The notes beneath the pieces were generated by a model. The model was not told the DNA's origin, did not search any database, and saw nothing but the letters and a program-made list of their open reading frames with translations. A program made the position numbers and the translations under genes. Shown piece after piece: positions 9,508 to 18,012 of a stretch of DNA of 64,000 bases. This DNA is from Virgibacillus_F necropolis_A (GTDB lineage: Bacteria; Bacillota; Bacilli; Bacillales; Amphibacillaceae). The stretch spans positions 2,418,001-2,482,000 of the forward strand of contig NZ_CP084992.1 in NCBI RefSeq assembly GCF_044793635.1, written 5' to 3'. Positions within the stretch are counted from its first letter, which is position 1. Every line of letters starts with the position of its first letter.

Positions 9508-9539
9508 CCATCTCTGCATCAAGCTTAATGCAGAGATGG
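9508..9539. terminator. Hairpin between convergent genes
   Basis: Perfect 12-bp stem ccatctctgcat / atgcagagatgg around an 8-nt loop, placed between the RNase H-like gene and the convergent yeiH-like gene. The T-tract is weak on both strands, so termination may be partly structural. Confidence 0.6.
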
Positions 9540-9545
9540 GAAGAG

Positions 9546-10565
9546 CTAGATTGTTAAATAAGCTAAAACCGATAAACAAAGGGAAGTTATGGTCATCGCA
9601 ATTAATGGTTTTAATGCTTTTGTCCGTAAATCACGAAGACTTACATTAAGACCAAGGCCGACCATAGCAGCGGTTAATAACCAATTTGTTATGGAGAAGA
9701 TTATATTCATGACATCATCAGATACCGGAATAGATTGGCCAAATACATAGCTTCCTAAAACACTTAATGCGATAAAACCTAATAAAAACCAAGGAAACTC
9801 AATTTTGGCATCAGGTTGCTCGGAATTTTTATTTTTTCGTTTTATGATATAAATAAAGACAAAACAAACTGGGATAAGTAAAAACACGCGTCCTAATTTT
9901 GCAAGTAATGCAATTGCAAGTGCATCGTCGCCTGCCGGTGCTGCTGCAAGTGCCACTTGGGCAACTTCATGAATACTCGACCCTGTCCATATACCATACT
10001 CAATGGCTGAAATAGGCAAGAGTGGTCCAATTATGGTATAACCAATGGCAAATACTGTTCCCATAAGTGCAATAATACCAACCCCAATGGCTGTATCCTC
10101 GTCTTTTGCTTTTACTATTGGTGCAACTGCGGCTATTGCCGCGGCTCCACAAATCCCTGTTCCAACACCCAATAACAAGGAAATTGTTTTATCTGCTTTT
10201 AACACCTTCGCAAGCCAGACTGTTACTAGGATGGCAAAAATAATCACTAATGCATCACGTAAAAGTAACCCTAGGCCATCTTGAATAACTGTATCAATAT
10301 TTAATTTAAGACCGTATAAAATAATTGCAGCTCGAAGTAACCGCTTTGATGAAAATGCAATACCTGACCGGATGGCTTCTGGATATCCAAAAAATTGCCT
10401 GTAAACAACTGCAATTATTATTGCACACGCCAACTGTCCAATTTTATCGAATCCTGGTACCATCGCCAGTAAATAACCCAATAATGCAATGAAAAATGTG
10501 AATGCTATTCCACCTATCCACTTACTAAAAGGTGGTCTTATTTTTTCTACCTTCTGTGAAGCCAT
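9546..10565 (-). CDS. yeiH: YeiH/YadS-family putative sulfate/sulfite-related exporter
   Basis: A 339-aa polytopic protein (about 9-10 helices) of the UPF0324/Cons_hypoth698 family. Family signatures are GVGTGICGAAAIAAVAPI and GSSIHEVAQVALAAA. I chose the ATG at 10565 because ggaggt lies 6 nt upstream; a second ATG five codons earlier lies before that SD. In E. coli yeiH is divergent from the LysR gene yeiE, and the same pairing is seen here. Family annotation is putative sulfate exporter; export of sulfite or a related sulfur anion is an inference from YeiE being a sulfite-responsive regulator. Confidence 0.85.
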   Translation of the reverse strand: MASQKVEKIRPPFSKWIGGIAFTFFIALLGYLLAMVPGFDKIGQLACAIIIAVVYRQFFGYPEAIRSGIAFSSKRLLRAAIILYGLKLNIDTVIQDGLGLLLRDALVIIFAILVTVWLAKVLKADKTISLLLGVGTGICGAAAIAAVAPIVKAKDEDTAIGVGIIALMGTVFAIGYTIIGPLLPISAIEYGIWTGSSIHEVAQVALAAAPAGDDALAIALLAKLGRVFLLIPVCFVFIYIIKRKNKNSEQPDAKIEFPWFLLGFIALSVLGSYVFGQSIPVSDDVMNIIFSITNWLLTAAMVGLGLNVSLRDLRTKALKPLIAMTITSLCLSVLAYLTI

Positions 10566-10681
10566 TGTGACACCTCCCATATTTAGGATAATTGATATTT
10601 ATCTATAAGAAAAATAAATAATTATGATAGCTATAATAAGTAAAATGTTATAATGGGATAACAAAGGTTGGTGAATACAAA

Positions 10682-11578
10682 ATGGATCAACACCTACAAG
10701 TATTTGTGACAGTGGTTGAAAAGCAAAACTTTTCCAAAGCTGCAGAGGAGCTGCATATGACGCAACCTGCAGTAAGTCAGTATATACGCGCATTTGAAAA
10801 TAATATTGGGACAAGATTACTAGAACGTAGCAATAAATATGTCCGGTTAAATAAGGTAGGGGAGATTGTTTATCATCACGCAAAAGAAATCCTGGGACTT
10901 TACACCAAGATGCATAACCTAGTAGATGATGTAACAAACGTTGCAAATGGTCCAATTACCATTGGAGCAAGCTATACATTTGGCGAGTATGTCCTACCAC
11001 ATATTATTGCTGAATTACAAGCAGCTTATCCAGATATTAAACCTACCGTTATGATCGGAAACACAACTGAAATTGCTGAATTAGTGGCGGGTTATCAGTT
11101 AGATGTAGGTATTGTCGAAGGACATTTTAAAGATCAGCAATTAAAAGTAGAGGAGCTTGCAGAAGATGAGATGGTTGTTGTAGTCTCTCCTGATCATGTT
11201 TTATCACAGCATGATGGAAACGTGGAAATGAAGTTCTTGCAAAATGAAACATGGATCGTCCGCGAAATTGGATCAGGTACCCGTGAAGCTACCGAAAATA
11301 TGTTTCGTCAATTGGGGATTGTGCCAACAAAATATATGAGTTTTGGAAGCACCCAGCCCATAAAGGAATCAGTAGAAGCGGGACTTGGTATTAGTTTGTT
11401 ATCAAAATGGGCTATTCAAAAGGAGTTAAGAAATGATGATTTGAAAATGTTAAAAGTTGAGGGCCTACCATTCAAAAGGCAATTTTCAGTTGTCACAAAA
11501 TCACCTTTTCAAACAAAAGCATTGGAAGTGTTTATTTCATTATTGCAGGATGAAAAAATGGCACCAACATTAAAGTGA
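10682..11578 (+). CDS. LysR-family regulator (CysL/YeiE-like)
   Basis: A 298-aa protein. The N-terminal winged HTH (residues 1-60: LQVFVTVVEKQNFSKAAEELHMTQPAVSQYIRAFE) is followed by a periplasmic-binding-type effector domain from about 90. The HTH and the early effector segment (GPITIGASYTFGEYVLPHI) are typical of the CysL/YeiE subgroup, which senses sulfite or related sulfur compounds. It is divergent from the yeiH-like gene with 116 bp between the starts, which makes yeiH the most likely target. Confidence 0.85.
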   Translation: MDQHLQVFVTVVEKQNFSKAAEELHMTQPAVSQYIRAFENNIGTRLLERSNKYVRLNKVGEIVYHHAKEILGLYTKMHNLVDDVTNVANGPITIGASYTFGEYVLPHIIAELQAAYPDIKPTVMIGNTTEIAELVAGYQLDVGIVEGHFKDQQLKVEELAEDEMVVVVSPDHVLSQHDGNVEMKFLQNETWIVREIGSGTREATENMFRQLGIVPTKYMSFGSTQPIKESVEAGLGISLLSKWAIQKELRNDDLKMLKVEGLPFKRQFSVVTKSPFQTKALEVFISLLQDEKMAPTLK

Positions 11579-11607
11579 TGAAGGTATATACCAAAATATA
11601 TACAACA

Positions 11608-11638
11608 GACTGCCACCCTAATACATGAAGTGACAGTC
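11608..11638. terminator. Hairpin between lysR and aacS
   Basis: Stem gactgYcac / gtgacagtc with a 13-nt loop, lying between two convergent genes. The T-tract is weak. Confidence 0.5.
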
Positions 11639-11651
11639 CATTTAACAAATA

Positions 11652-13640
11652 CTATTTAGTTTCTTGCTGCTCCCTGGCAAATTCAACAAAGTAATCCAGT
11701 GAATTTGGATTGCTTAACGAACCTTGATTAACAACTTTATCTACCGATTTACCCATTAATATTTTCTTAACAGGGATCTCTAATTTTTTACCATTTAATG
11801 TCTTTGGTAAATCCGGAACACTGTAGATACTAGTGGGAACGTGTCTTGGTGAACATTGCTTTCTGATTTGTCCCTTGATCGCTTGTTTAATGTCGTCAGT
11901 TAACTCCATGCCTTCCTTCATCAAAACAAACAAAGGAGTGTATGAATCGCCATTTCCATCAGGGATATCAACAATTAGACTATCGGCTATTTCGTTCACC
12001 TGATCAACTGCGCGGTAAATTTCACTCGTACCAATTCGGATTCCACCGCGATTAATCGTTGCATCTGAACGGCCATAAATAACGCATGTATGCCGATCTG
12101 TTACCTTCAAATAATCTCCATGTCGCCAAATCCCTGGAAATACATCAAAATAACTTTCATGTAATCGGCTACCATCTTCATCGTTCCAAAAGTAAATAGG
12201 CATGGAAGGGAATGGCTCCGTTAAAACGAGTTCCCCAACTTCGTTAATCTCAGGCTGACCATCATCGTTAAAGCTCTCAATTTTAGCCCCAAGACCGCGG
12301 CATTGTAATTCCCCGGCATATACCGGCAAAATCGGAACTCCTAAAATAAATGCGGTACAGACATCAGTTCCACCACTTGCTGAGGCAATCCATAAGTCTT
12401 CTTTCACATTGTCATAACACCATTGGAATCCCTCTGGTGGTAAAGGTGAACCAGTCGAGCTAATATTTTTCAAACTGCTTAAATCAAATTCTTCTTTTGG
12501 AACAAGTTCATCTTTCATACAAGCAGTTATGTAACTTGCACTTGTTCCGAAAACAGTCATATTTGTTTGTTCAGCGAGTTTCCAAAGCATTTTTTTATCT
12601 GGAAACCCTGGATTTCCATCGAATAAAATAATCGTACTGCCAGTGAGCAGGCCGCCCACAAGATAGTTCCACATCATCCAACCAGTTGTAGTAAACCAAA
12701 AGAAACGGTCGCTTTCGTCCAAATCAGCATGGAAGGTCAAGGCCTTCAGGTGTTCCATTAAAATTCCGCCTTGACTCTGCACAATTGGCTTTGGCTTCCC
12801 GGTAGTACCAGATGAAAAGAGGACCCAAAGTGGATCATTAAACGGTACATGCTCAAAGTGAAGCATGATATCCTTGCCCGAATTAACAGCATGATCCCAA
12901 AGTGTTACGTTTTTTAATCTATCAAAGTTTGCATTTTCATTTAAGTATGGAATCGCGATTGTAGCTTTCAATGTAGGAAGCTCAGACTGAATGTTTTCTA
13001 CAATCTCTGTCCGGTCAAAATCTTTCCCGCTATAACGATACCCATCAACTGTTATCATAACTTTTGGTTCTATTTGCTTAAAACGATCAATAACACTCTG
13101 AGTTCCAAAGTCTGGTGAAGCGCTTGACCAGACCGCGCCAAGGCTGGCAGTCGCAAGGAAAGCCACTACTGATTCATAGATATTTGATACATAAGCTACA
13201 ACACGATCGCCTTTTTCAACACCTAAATGTTTTAATGTCAATTGTAATGAAGCTGTTTCTTGGTATAATCGATCCCATGATATCTCTGATTTTTCCCTAA
13301 CTTCCGATGTGTGTATAATGGCTGGCTTATGTCGATCACGGTTTCTGAAAATATGTTCAGTGTAGTTAATCTTTGAACCTTCAAACCATTCTGCCCCAGG
13401 CATTTTATGACTTGTTAACACATTCTGATAGTTTCCCTTCGACTGTATTTCGAAATACTCCCAAAGTGATCCCCAAAAAAGCTCTAATTCATCAACAGAC
13501 CACTTCCAAAGTGAATGATAGTCCTCGAAATGTAAATCTTTATGTTTTTTTAACCAATTCATATATTGATAGATATTGGAATCTTGTTTTCTTTTTTCAC
13601 TTGGTTCCCAAAGCAGTGTTCCTTCTTCCGTTCGAGCCAT
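11652..13640 (-). CDS. aacS: Acetoacetyl-CoA synthetase
   Basis: A 662-aa ANL-superfamily enzyme of the acetoacetate-CoA ligase branch (usual length about 650). It activates acetoacetate with ATP and CoA to acetoacetyl-CoA. The ATP loop is LFSSGTTGKPKP (about 270), the A5-like motif YGRSDATINRGG is near 540, and the C-terminal catalytic Lys is in TLNGKKLEIP near 620. The N-terminal segment (WEPSEKRKQDSNIYQYMNWL) is characteristic of this branch rather than of acetyl-CoA synthetases. SD aggagggg precedes the ATG. Transcription probably starts at a promoter with a cre site in the spacer. It is expected to serve ketone-body use or poly-hydroxybutyrate breakdown. Confidence 0.9.
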   Translation of the reverse strand: MARTEEGTLLWEPSEKRKQDSNIYQYMNWLKKHKDLHFEDYHSLWKWSVDELELFWGSLWEYFEIQSKGNYQNVLTSHKMPGAEWFEGSKINYTEHIFRNRDRHKPAIIHTSEVREKSEISWDRLYQETASLQLTLKHLGVEKGDRVVAYVSNIYESVVAFLATASLGAVWSSASPDFGTQSVIDRFKQIEPKVMITVDGYRYSGKDFDRTEIVENIQSELPTLKATIAIPYLNENANFDRLKNVTLWDHAVNSGKDIMLHFEHVPFNDPLWVLFSSGTTGKPKPIVQSQGGILMEHLKALTFHADLDESDRFFWFTTTGWMMWNYLVGGLLTGSTIILFDGNPGFPDKKMLWKLAEQTNMTVFGTSASYITACMKDELVPKEEFDLSSLKNISSTGSPLPPEGFQWCYDNVKEDLWIASASGGTDVCTAFILGVPILPVYAGELQCRGLGAKIESFNDDGQPEINEVGELVLTEPFPSMPIYFWNDEDGSRLHESYFDVFPGIWRHGDYLKVTDRHTCVIYGRSDATINRGGIRIGTSEIYRAVDQVNEIADSLIVDIPDGNGDSYTPLFVLMKEGMELTDDIKQAIKGQIRKQCSPRHVPTSIYSVPDLPKTLNGKKLEIPVKKILMGKSVDKVVNQGSLSNPNSLDYFVEFAREQQETK

Positions 13641-13673
13641 TTTACCCCTCCTGAATTTACAGTCACTACTACT

Positions 13674-13702
13674 ATTATATGAAACCGCTTACCGACTGTA
13701 AA
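13674..13702 (-). promoter_or_regulatory. Promoter of aacS with cre site in the spacer
   Basis: On the minus strand TTTACA, 17 bp, TATAAT. The spacer contains (plus strand, 13680-13693) TGAAACCGCTTACC, a 13/14 match to the CcpA cre consensus TGWNANCGNTNWCA. This arrangement predicts carbon catabolite repression of aacS. Confidence 0.6.
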
Positions 13703-13788
13703 GCTAATGGGCGTGTGTAACTATTGATTAATCCAACACTTATGCTACGATACTAGTAGAATTTGTAAATGTGAGAGGAGCTATTTAC

Positions 13789-14367
13789 TTGGAAAAAACT
13801 CGTGATCAATATGGTCTAACTGATTTTGTGAAGGAAATGACAGCAGTAGTAGAGGGAAATCTGGAAGATGCTAAGCGGGTGAAGGAAGCGGAAAGATTGG
13901 TTGGGAAATTAGTTCGAACAAAATCATGGCTGCAAACAGAAGAATTAACATCGAATGACAACCATTATGCACGGTATTCATTGTATCACGATCCACAAGA
14001 TCGCTTTGAAGTGATTGCGCTTGTATGGAAACCTGGACAACGCACACCGTTGCATGACCATGATGGAACATGGGGTGTGGAAGGTGTTTTTTCTGGAAGA
14101 ATCAAGGTAGATAATTATTTACAGGTAGAGAAAATGTCAGATGATGTAATGAAGCTATGTCATACGGGATCTTTGACTGTAAGTGAGCAAAGTACAGCTC
14201 AACTTTTGCCACCAGCCGATTGTCACATTCTTGAAGCGGATGGAGACCAAACAGCTATCACCATTCATGTTTATGGCAAACGACTGAACAGCTTCCTAAT
14301 ATATGACTCGCTTGATAAAAAAGATACATATACCGTCCGTAAGAAGAATATTGGGTATACATCATAG
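13789..14367 (+). CDS. Cysteine dioxygenase-like cupin protein
   Basis: A protein of about 192 aa of the CDO type I cupin family. The first cupin motif is TPLHDHDGTWGVEGVFSG (two metal His), the third His lies in AITIHVYG, and LLPPADCHILEADG is family-typical. The family oxidises cysteine or a related thiol to the sulfinate with non-haem iron. The start is set at TTG 13789 because agaggag lies 8 nt upstream; a GTG six codons earlier overlaps that SD. It is divergent from aacS. A thiol substrate is inferred from the family. Confidence 0.8.
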   Translation: MEKTRDQYGLTDFVKEMTAVVEGNLEDAKRVKEAERLVGKLVRTKSWLQTEELTSNDNHYARYSLYHDPQDRFEVIALVWKPGQRTPLHDHDGTWGVEGVFSGRIKVDNYLQVEKMSDDVMKLCHTGSLTVSEQSTAQLLPPADCHILEADGDQTAITIHVYGKRLNSFLIYDSLDKKDTYTVRKKNIGYTS

Positions 14368-14405
14368 CGATTTACAGAAATGGGAGAATGAAATTTGTCC
14401 CAAAT

Positions 14406-14954
14406 TTATATGTTTAATATTTGGTTTAATTTCAATCGTAAATCAATCGGCAATGGTTTTTCCATTGATCTATATAGTAAAGATGGATTTTCTATGCCGT
14501 TTACATTCCAATACCTTTCAATTAAATTTGCTTTATATTGTTTGCCGGGAATAAGGGAGTATAGGATATACCAGTCTTCTAACGATGACAGCGGTACCTG
14601 TACATTCCTTATTTTTTTGTAGTTTGTAATAGACAAATGGTCAAACGTTAAATCATAAATCCCTTCCTGATGCCTTATATTAAACCCACCCATAACATCA
14701 ATAGAGGTACCATCAAGATTAAAGTTAGAAAAGTGTTCGGTCAGGAAGGGTTCTTTGCTTATAGTTTCTTCTTTTTTAGCGTATTTTGATAAAGTTATTT
14801 CCACTTCTTCTGCAGTTGTCTTGTCCACCAAAAGGTCAATGTCATTTACCGTACGGACTAATCCATAACAGGAAAGGATATAGGATCCACCTACGGCCCA
14901 TGTCACATTTATATTATTTAATATAGTTAATAACTTCATTAACTTTGTTTCCAT
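14406..14954 (-). CDS. Nucleotidyltransferase-fold protein
   Basis: A protein of about 182 aa with the minimal nucleotidyltransferase signature: GGSYIL near the N-terminus followed 16 residues later by DIDLLV (the D-x-D metal site). This pattern occurs in AbiEii-like and DUF6036-like proteins. I chose the internal ATG at 14954 because ggaggg lies 5 nt upstream. No partner toxin or antitoxin gene is adjacent, so it may be a solitary member; the substrate is unknown. Confidence 0.65.
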   Translation of the reverse strand: METKLMKLLTILNNINVTWAVGGSYILSCYGLVRTVNDIDLLVDKTTAEEVEITLSKYAKKEETISKEPFLTEHFSNFNLDGTSIDVMGGFNIRHQEGIYDLTFDHLSITNYKKIRNVQVPLSSLEDWYILYSLIPGKQYKANLIERYWNVNGIENPSLLYRSMEKPLPIDLRLKLNQILNI

Positions 14955-15094
14955 CCAATCCCTCCAACGATTTAAGTATAACAAATCCGTTAGTGAAAGA
15001 GTTGGAAATATTCAATCGTTGATTCAAATTAAACTAATAAATAATGAACATATTGGTAGTTGAAAAATACCTGAGTAAAATAAACCTAAATGTA

Positions 15095-15130
15095 AAAACA
15101 GTATCTCCCCATCATGAGAGGTACTGTTTT
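15095..15130 (-). terminator. Terminator of the zinc-ribbon small gene
   Basis: Stem aaacagtaYctc / gagRtactgttt around a short loop, 12 nt after the stop of the minus-strand gene; the minus strand continues with a T-rich run. Confidence 0.7.
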
Positions 15131-15141
15131 AGATAAAAAGC

Positions 15142-15390
15142 TTATGATTTACGGTTATACTCTGCGTATTTTACAAAAGATTGCTCATCTTCAATAAGGC
15201 CGCATGACCCACATTGAACTTTGTATTTGGGTCCGTTGTACTGTGTATGAAATACTTCAATGTCGCCACTGGAATAGTCATTCGTCACTTCACCAGAGTG
15301 TGGATCTAATTTGACCGGTTTTGCTATTTGTTCAATTAGATTAAACCGTGAACGATTTGTTTTGCAATTGGGGCATAGGTATTGTTGCAT
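15142..15390 (-). CDS. Small zinc-ribbon protein
   Basis: An 82-aa protein with two CxxC knuckles (LCPNCK near residue 5 and QCGSCG near 62) that together form a zinc ribbon. The ATG at 15390 has ggaggt 7 nt upstream, so earlier in-frame starts are unlikely. It is followed by its own terminator and lies 18 nt downstream of the yfhD-like gene, with which it is probably co-transcribed. Function unknown. Confidence 0.7.
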   Translation of the reverse strand: MQQYLCPNCKTNRSRFNLIEQIAKPVKLDPHSGEVTNDYSSGDIEVFHTQYNGPKYKVQCGSCGLIEDEQSFVKYAEYNRKS

Positions 15391-15408
15391 GATTAACACC
15401 TCCTACCT

Positions 15409-15582
15409 TTATTTCTCTTTTGCACGTTTATCTGCAGCCTCACTTCTTACTTGTGCTTCTTTATCCTCGTGGTCCGCAAATTCCTCAATAAATTCAACAT
15501 CTCTGCCATCTTTTATATTGCTTTTTGGCGTTTGAGCCAAATGATTCGTACCTTTTGAGTGATTATGTTCATCTCTTCCCAT
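15409..15582 (-). CDS. YfhD-like small protein
   Basis: A 57-aa hydrophilic protein. The tail DVEFIEEFADHEDKEAQVR-x-EAADKRAKEK fits the YfhD family of Bacillaceae (DVEFS-x-ELADH-x-D-x-EAQ-x-RA in B. subtilis). The ATG at 15582 has gaggtgg 5 nt upstream; a GTG three codons earlier is part of the SD. The family has no established function and is found in spore formers. Confidence 0.7.
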   Translation of the reverse strand: MGRDEHNHSKGTNHLAQTPKSNIKDGRDVEFIEEFADHEDKEAQVRSEAADKRAKEK

Positions 15583-15647
15583 GTGATCCACCTCATTTCA
15601 AGAATAGTTTCCGTTAGTTTACGCAAAATCTAATTAATTAAACAAAA

Positions 15648-15692
15648 AAGAAGTAATCAAATGGAGAAAGTCCTCCTTTGATTACTTCTTAC
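15648..15692. terminator. Bidirectional terminator between yfhD-like and ltaS
   Basis: Stem aagaagtaatcaaa / tttgattacttctt with A-rich sequence on one side and a T-rich tail on the other; it serves at least ltaS on the minus strand. Confidence 0.8.
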
Positions 15693-15706
15693 TAATTCAT
15701 TAAATA

Positions 15707-17644
15707 CTATTCTTCTTCTTGTTTAGCGTTTTTACCGTATGAAAATTTGGATGTATCCACAGGTTCCCAATTTTTATTAGGTGTATAGAAACGCAATAAG
15801 TCACCGTAAAGTACTTTGTCTGACAGCTTTAATTCATGGTGTACTTTTTCTTGTAATTCTTTCATTTCTTTCGTTGGTTCAATCTTTTCACCAGTATCAT
15901 TGTCATAAAACTTACCTGAAGCAACAGTATATTCTGGTGTAACAAAATCACCATCCCGGAACACTACATACTCTTTGTGTCCTTTAGAAAACATATCCGT
16001 CCCAAATTGGATGTAGTCTTGAGCATTAATTCCAACTAAATGAAGCAACGTTGGCATGACATCAACTTGACTGGAATATTCATGAACGGTCCCTTTACCA
16101 TCTACACCTGGAATTTTAATCATATATGGAACTCGTTGTAATTGTGTGTGTTTAAAATCGGTGATCTTTTCACCAGTTATTTGTTTCATAGCAGCATTAT
16201 GATTTTCTGAAATCCCATAATGGTCTCCGTAAATCATGATAACCGAATCCTTATACAACCCTGATTCTTTTAGGTCAGTAAAGAATTGTTTCAACGCTTC
16301 ATCCAAGTATCTTGCAGTTTGGAAATATCGATCAACAGATGGATCACCAGTTTCTGCAGGCTTTATAGAAGCCTCTTCCGGACTAATTAAATATGGATGA
16401 TGGTGAGTAAGTGTCATCATGTGAGCATAAAATGGCTCTTCTAGCGACTTAAGCATAGGCATTGATTCTTTGAAGAATGGTTTATCCTTTAAGCCGTACC
16501 CTATGACGTTTTCTTCAGTCATATTATAGTAGCTTGAATCAAAGAATTTATCGATTCCAAACTGTTTATATACCTCATCGCGATTCCAGAAGCTTTTGTT
16601 GTCACCATGGAATACTGCATTTGTATAATCTTGATTTTGTTTTAATATTGCTGGTAAAGCTTGATACGTATTATTACCCTTTGTTACAAACGCTGCACCT
16701 TGAGGTAAAGGATATAAAGATGTATCCAATAATAACTCAGCATCAGCTGTTTTCCCTTGTGCTACTTGATGGAAGAAGTTATCAAAATACGTAAAGTTTT
16801 TGCTTTCATCGTGCACCAATGAATTTAAAAATGGTGTGACTTCTTCACCGTGTAACTCATAATCAATTAAGAATGATTGAAAGGACTCCAGGTGAATTTT
16901 GATGATGTTCTTACCTTCTGCAACTCCAAATAATTCTGGATTTGGTTCAGCATATTTGTTTTTTGTATAGTTTTCTACTTCTGTAATATCACTACTATCT
17001 GCAAGTACACGCTGTGTTGATGAGCGCAATGTTTGAAGCGCGTCATAGATAGCGAAATTGTATGATCCCAAATATTTCACAATATAATTACGGTCAAAAG
17101 TTCTTGTTAAAAGTTCTGGACGATCTGCTTCAGCTAATCCTAGATTAATAGAAAAAGCCATAACTCCTGCTGCAAGAACTAGTAATGGTTTTTTCTTCTG
17201 CATGCGAGCGACAGACCAATCATTCTTACTCCATATAAATAGTGCGATAAGAATAATGATATCTACTGCGTAGAATAAGTCATGCCAAGCTACTAAATTA
17301 GCAATACTTCCACCCAAACTTCCGAAGTTACTAGTTTGTGTAAGTGTTGGTAGAGTAATATAATCGGCAGCTGAACGGTAATAGACAACGTTAGCATACA
17401 ACATAAAGCTCATTAGAGAGTCTATAACAATGATCCATATTCCTGCCCTTTTTCCTTTTGCAAATAAAGCAAACCCAAGAAATATTAGCGCTGAGCTAAG
17501 AGGGTTAAAGAATAATAGAAACTCCTGAATCCCATTTTGGATATCAAGGTTAAATTCATAGACATATATTAAATAAGATTTAATCCATAGTAAAAGTACT
17601 GCAACAAAAAAGAATCCCATCTTTGAAAAAAGTTTATTCTTCAT
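15707..17644 (-). CDS. ltaS: Lipoteichoic acid synthase (LtaS family)
   Basis: A 645-aa membrane enzyme that polymerises glycerol-phosphate from phosphatidylglycerol onto the lipoteichoic acid anchor. Five membrane helices occupy about residues 8-185. A linker with a likely signal-peptidase site (VLA before DSS, about 215) leads to the extracellular sulfatase-fold domain: IHLESFQ (metal Glu, about 253), QGKTADAE (catalytic Thr, about 297) and IYGDHYGISE (metal Asp-His, about 475). Length and architecture match B. subtilis/S. aureus LtaS. SD gaggtg precedes the ATG. It is a single gene. Confidence 0.93.
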   Translation of the reverse strand: MKNKLFSKMGFFFVAVLLLWIKSYLIYVYEFNLDIQNGIQEFLLFFNPLSSALIFLGFALFAKGKRAGIWIIVIDSLMSFMLYANVVYYRSAADYITLPTLTQTSNFGSLGGSIANLVAWHDLFYAVDIIILIALFIWSKNDWSVARMQKKKPLLVLAAGVMAFSINLGLAEADRPELLTRTFDRNYIVKYLGSYNFAIYDALQTLRSSTQRVLADSSDITEVENYTKNKYAEPNPELFGVAEGKNIIKIHLESFQSFLIDYELHGEEVTPFLNSLVHDESKNFTYFDNFFHQVAQGKTADAELLLDTSLYPLPQGAAFVTKGNNTYQALPAILKQNQDYTNAVFHGDNKSFWNRDEVYKQFGIDKFFDSSYYNMTEENVIGYGLKDKPFFKESMPMLKSLEEPFYAHMMTLTHHHPYLISPEEASIKPAETGDPSVDRYFQTARYLDEALKQFFTDLKESGLYKDSVIMIYGDHYGISENHNAAMKQITGEKITDFKHTQLQRVPYMIKIPGVDGKGTVHEYSSQVDVMPTLLHLVGINAQDYIQFGTDMFSKGHKEYVVFRDGDFVTPEYTVASGKFYDNDTGEKIEPTKEMKELQEKVHHELKLSDKVLYGDLLRFYTPNKNWEPVDTSKFSYGKNAKQEEE

Positions 17645-17703
17645 TGTTTCACCTCAAATTTTCATTTTTATAATCGAGCTCATTATTTGAACATCGATTG
17701 TTT

Positions 17704-17732
17704 AGTTTAACTGAAAAACGTTTTTGATTCAA
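17704..17732 (-). promoter_or_regulatory. Candidate ltaS promoter
   Basis: Minus strand TTGAAT, 17 bp, TAAACT, 60 nt upstream of the ltaS start. The spacer includes an aaaaacgttttt palindrome. A moderate consensus match only. Confidence 0.4.
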
Positions 17733-17811
17733 GCGTATTCACAGATTGTACATATATGTAATGTAAATGTAAATAGAAATTCAATTAAGATTTTTTACAA
17801 ACTTTCGTCAA

Positions 17812-17840
17812 TTGACAAATAAAAAAAGTCCGAATATCAT
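17812..17840 (+). promoter_or_regulatory. Promoter of the peptide transporter gene
   Basis: TTGACA, 17 bp, TATCAT. This implies a leader of about 165 nt before the start at 18013, in which I saw no recognised riboswitch. Apart from this site and the ltaS promoter, the 367-bp gap between the two genes shows nothing else. Confidence 0.65.
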
Positions 17841-18012
17841 TGTTCTGTTGCAATTTTCCCCGGTTTAACGTACCGATTGAATTAACAGAAAAATGCGCAC
17901 TTTGCACTTTTTCTAAGATATCTTTCTAAAGACAAGTCTAAGAAAAACATTGTCATTCACTAGTGAGGTAAATGCGATTTTTTCTAAAAACTACAAAGGA
18001 GTTACATACATC

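Noticed and set aside
14303..14622. Plus-strand frames of 83 and 75 codons after the cysteine dioxygenase-like gene
   Set aside because: They are antisense to the nucleotidyltransferase-fold gene, which has a recognisable motif and an SD.
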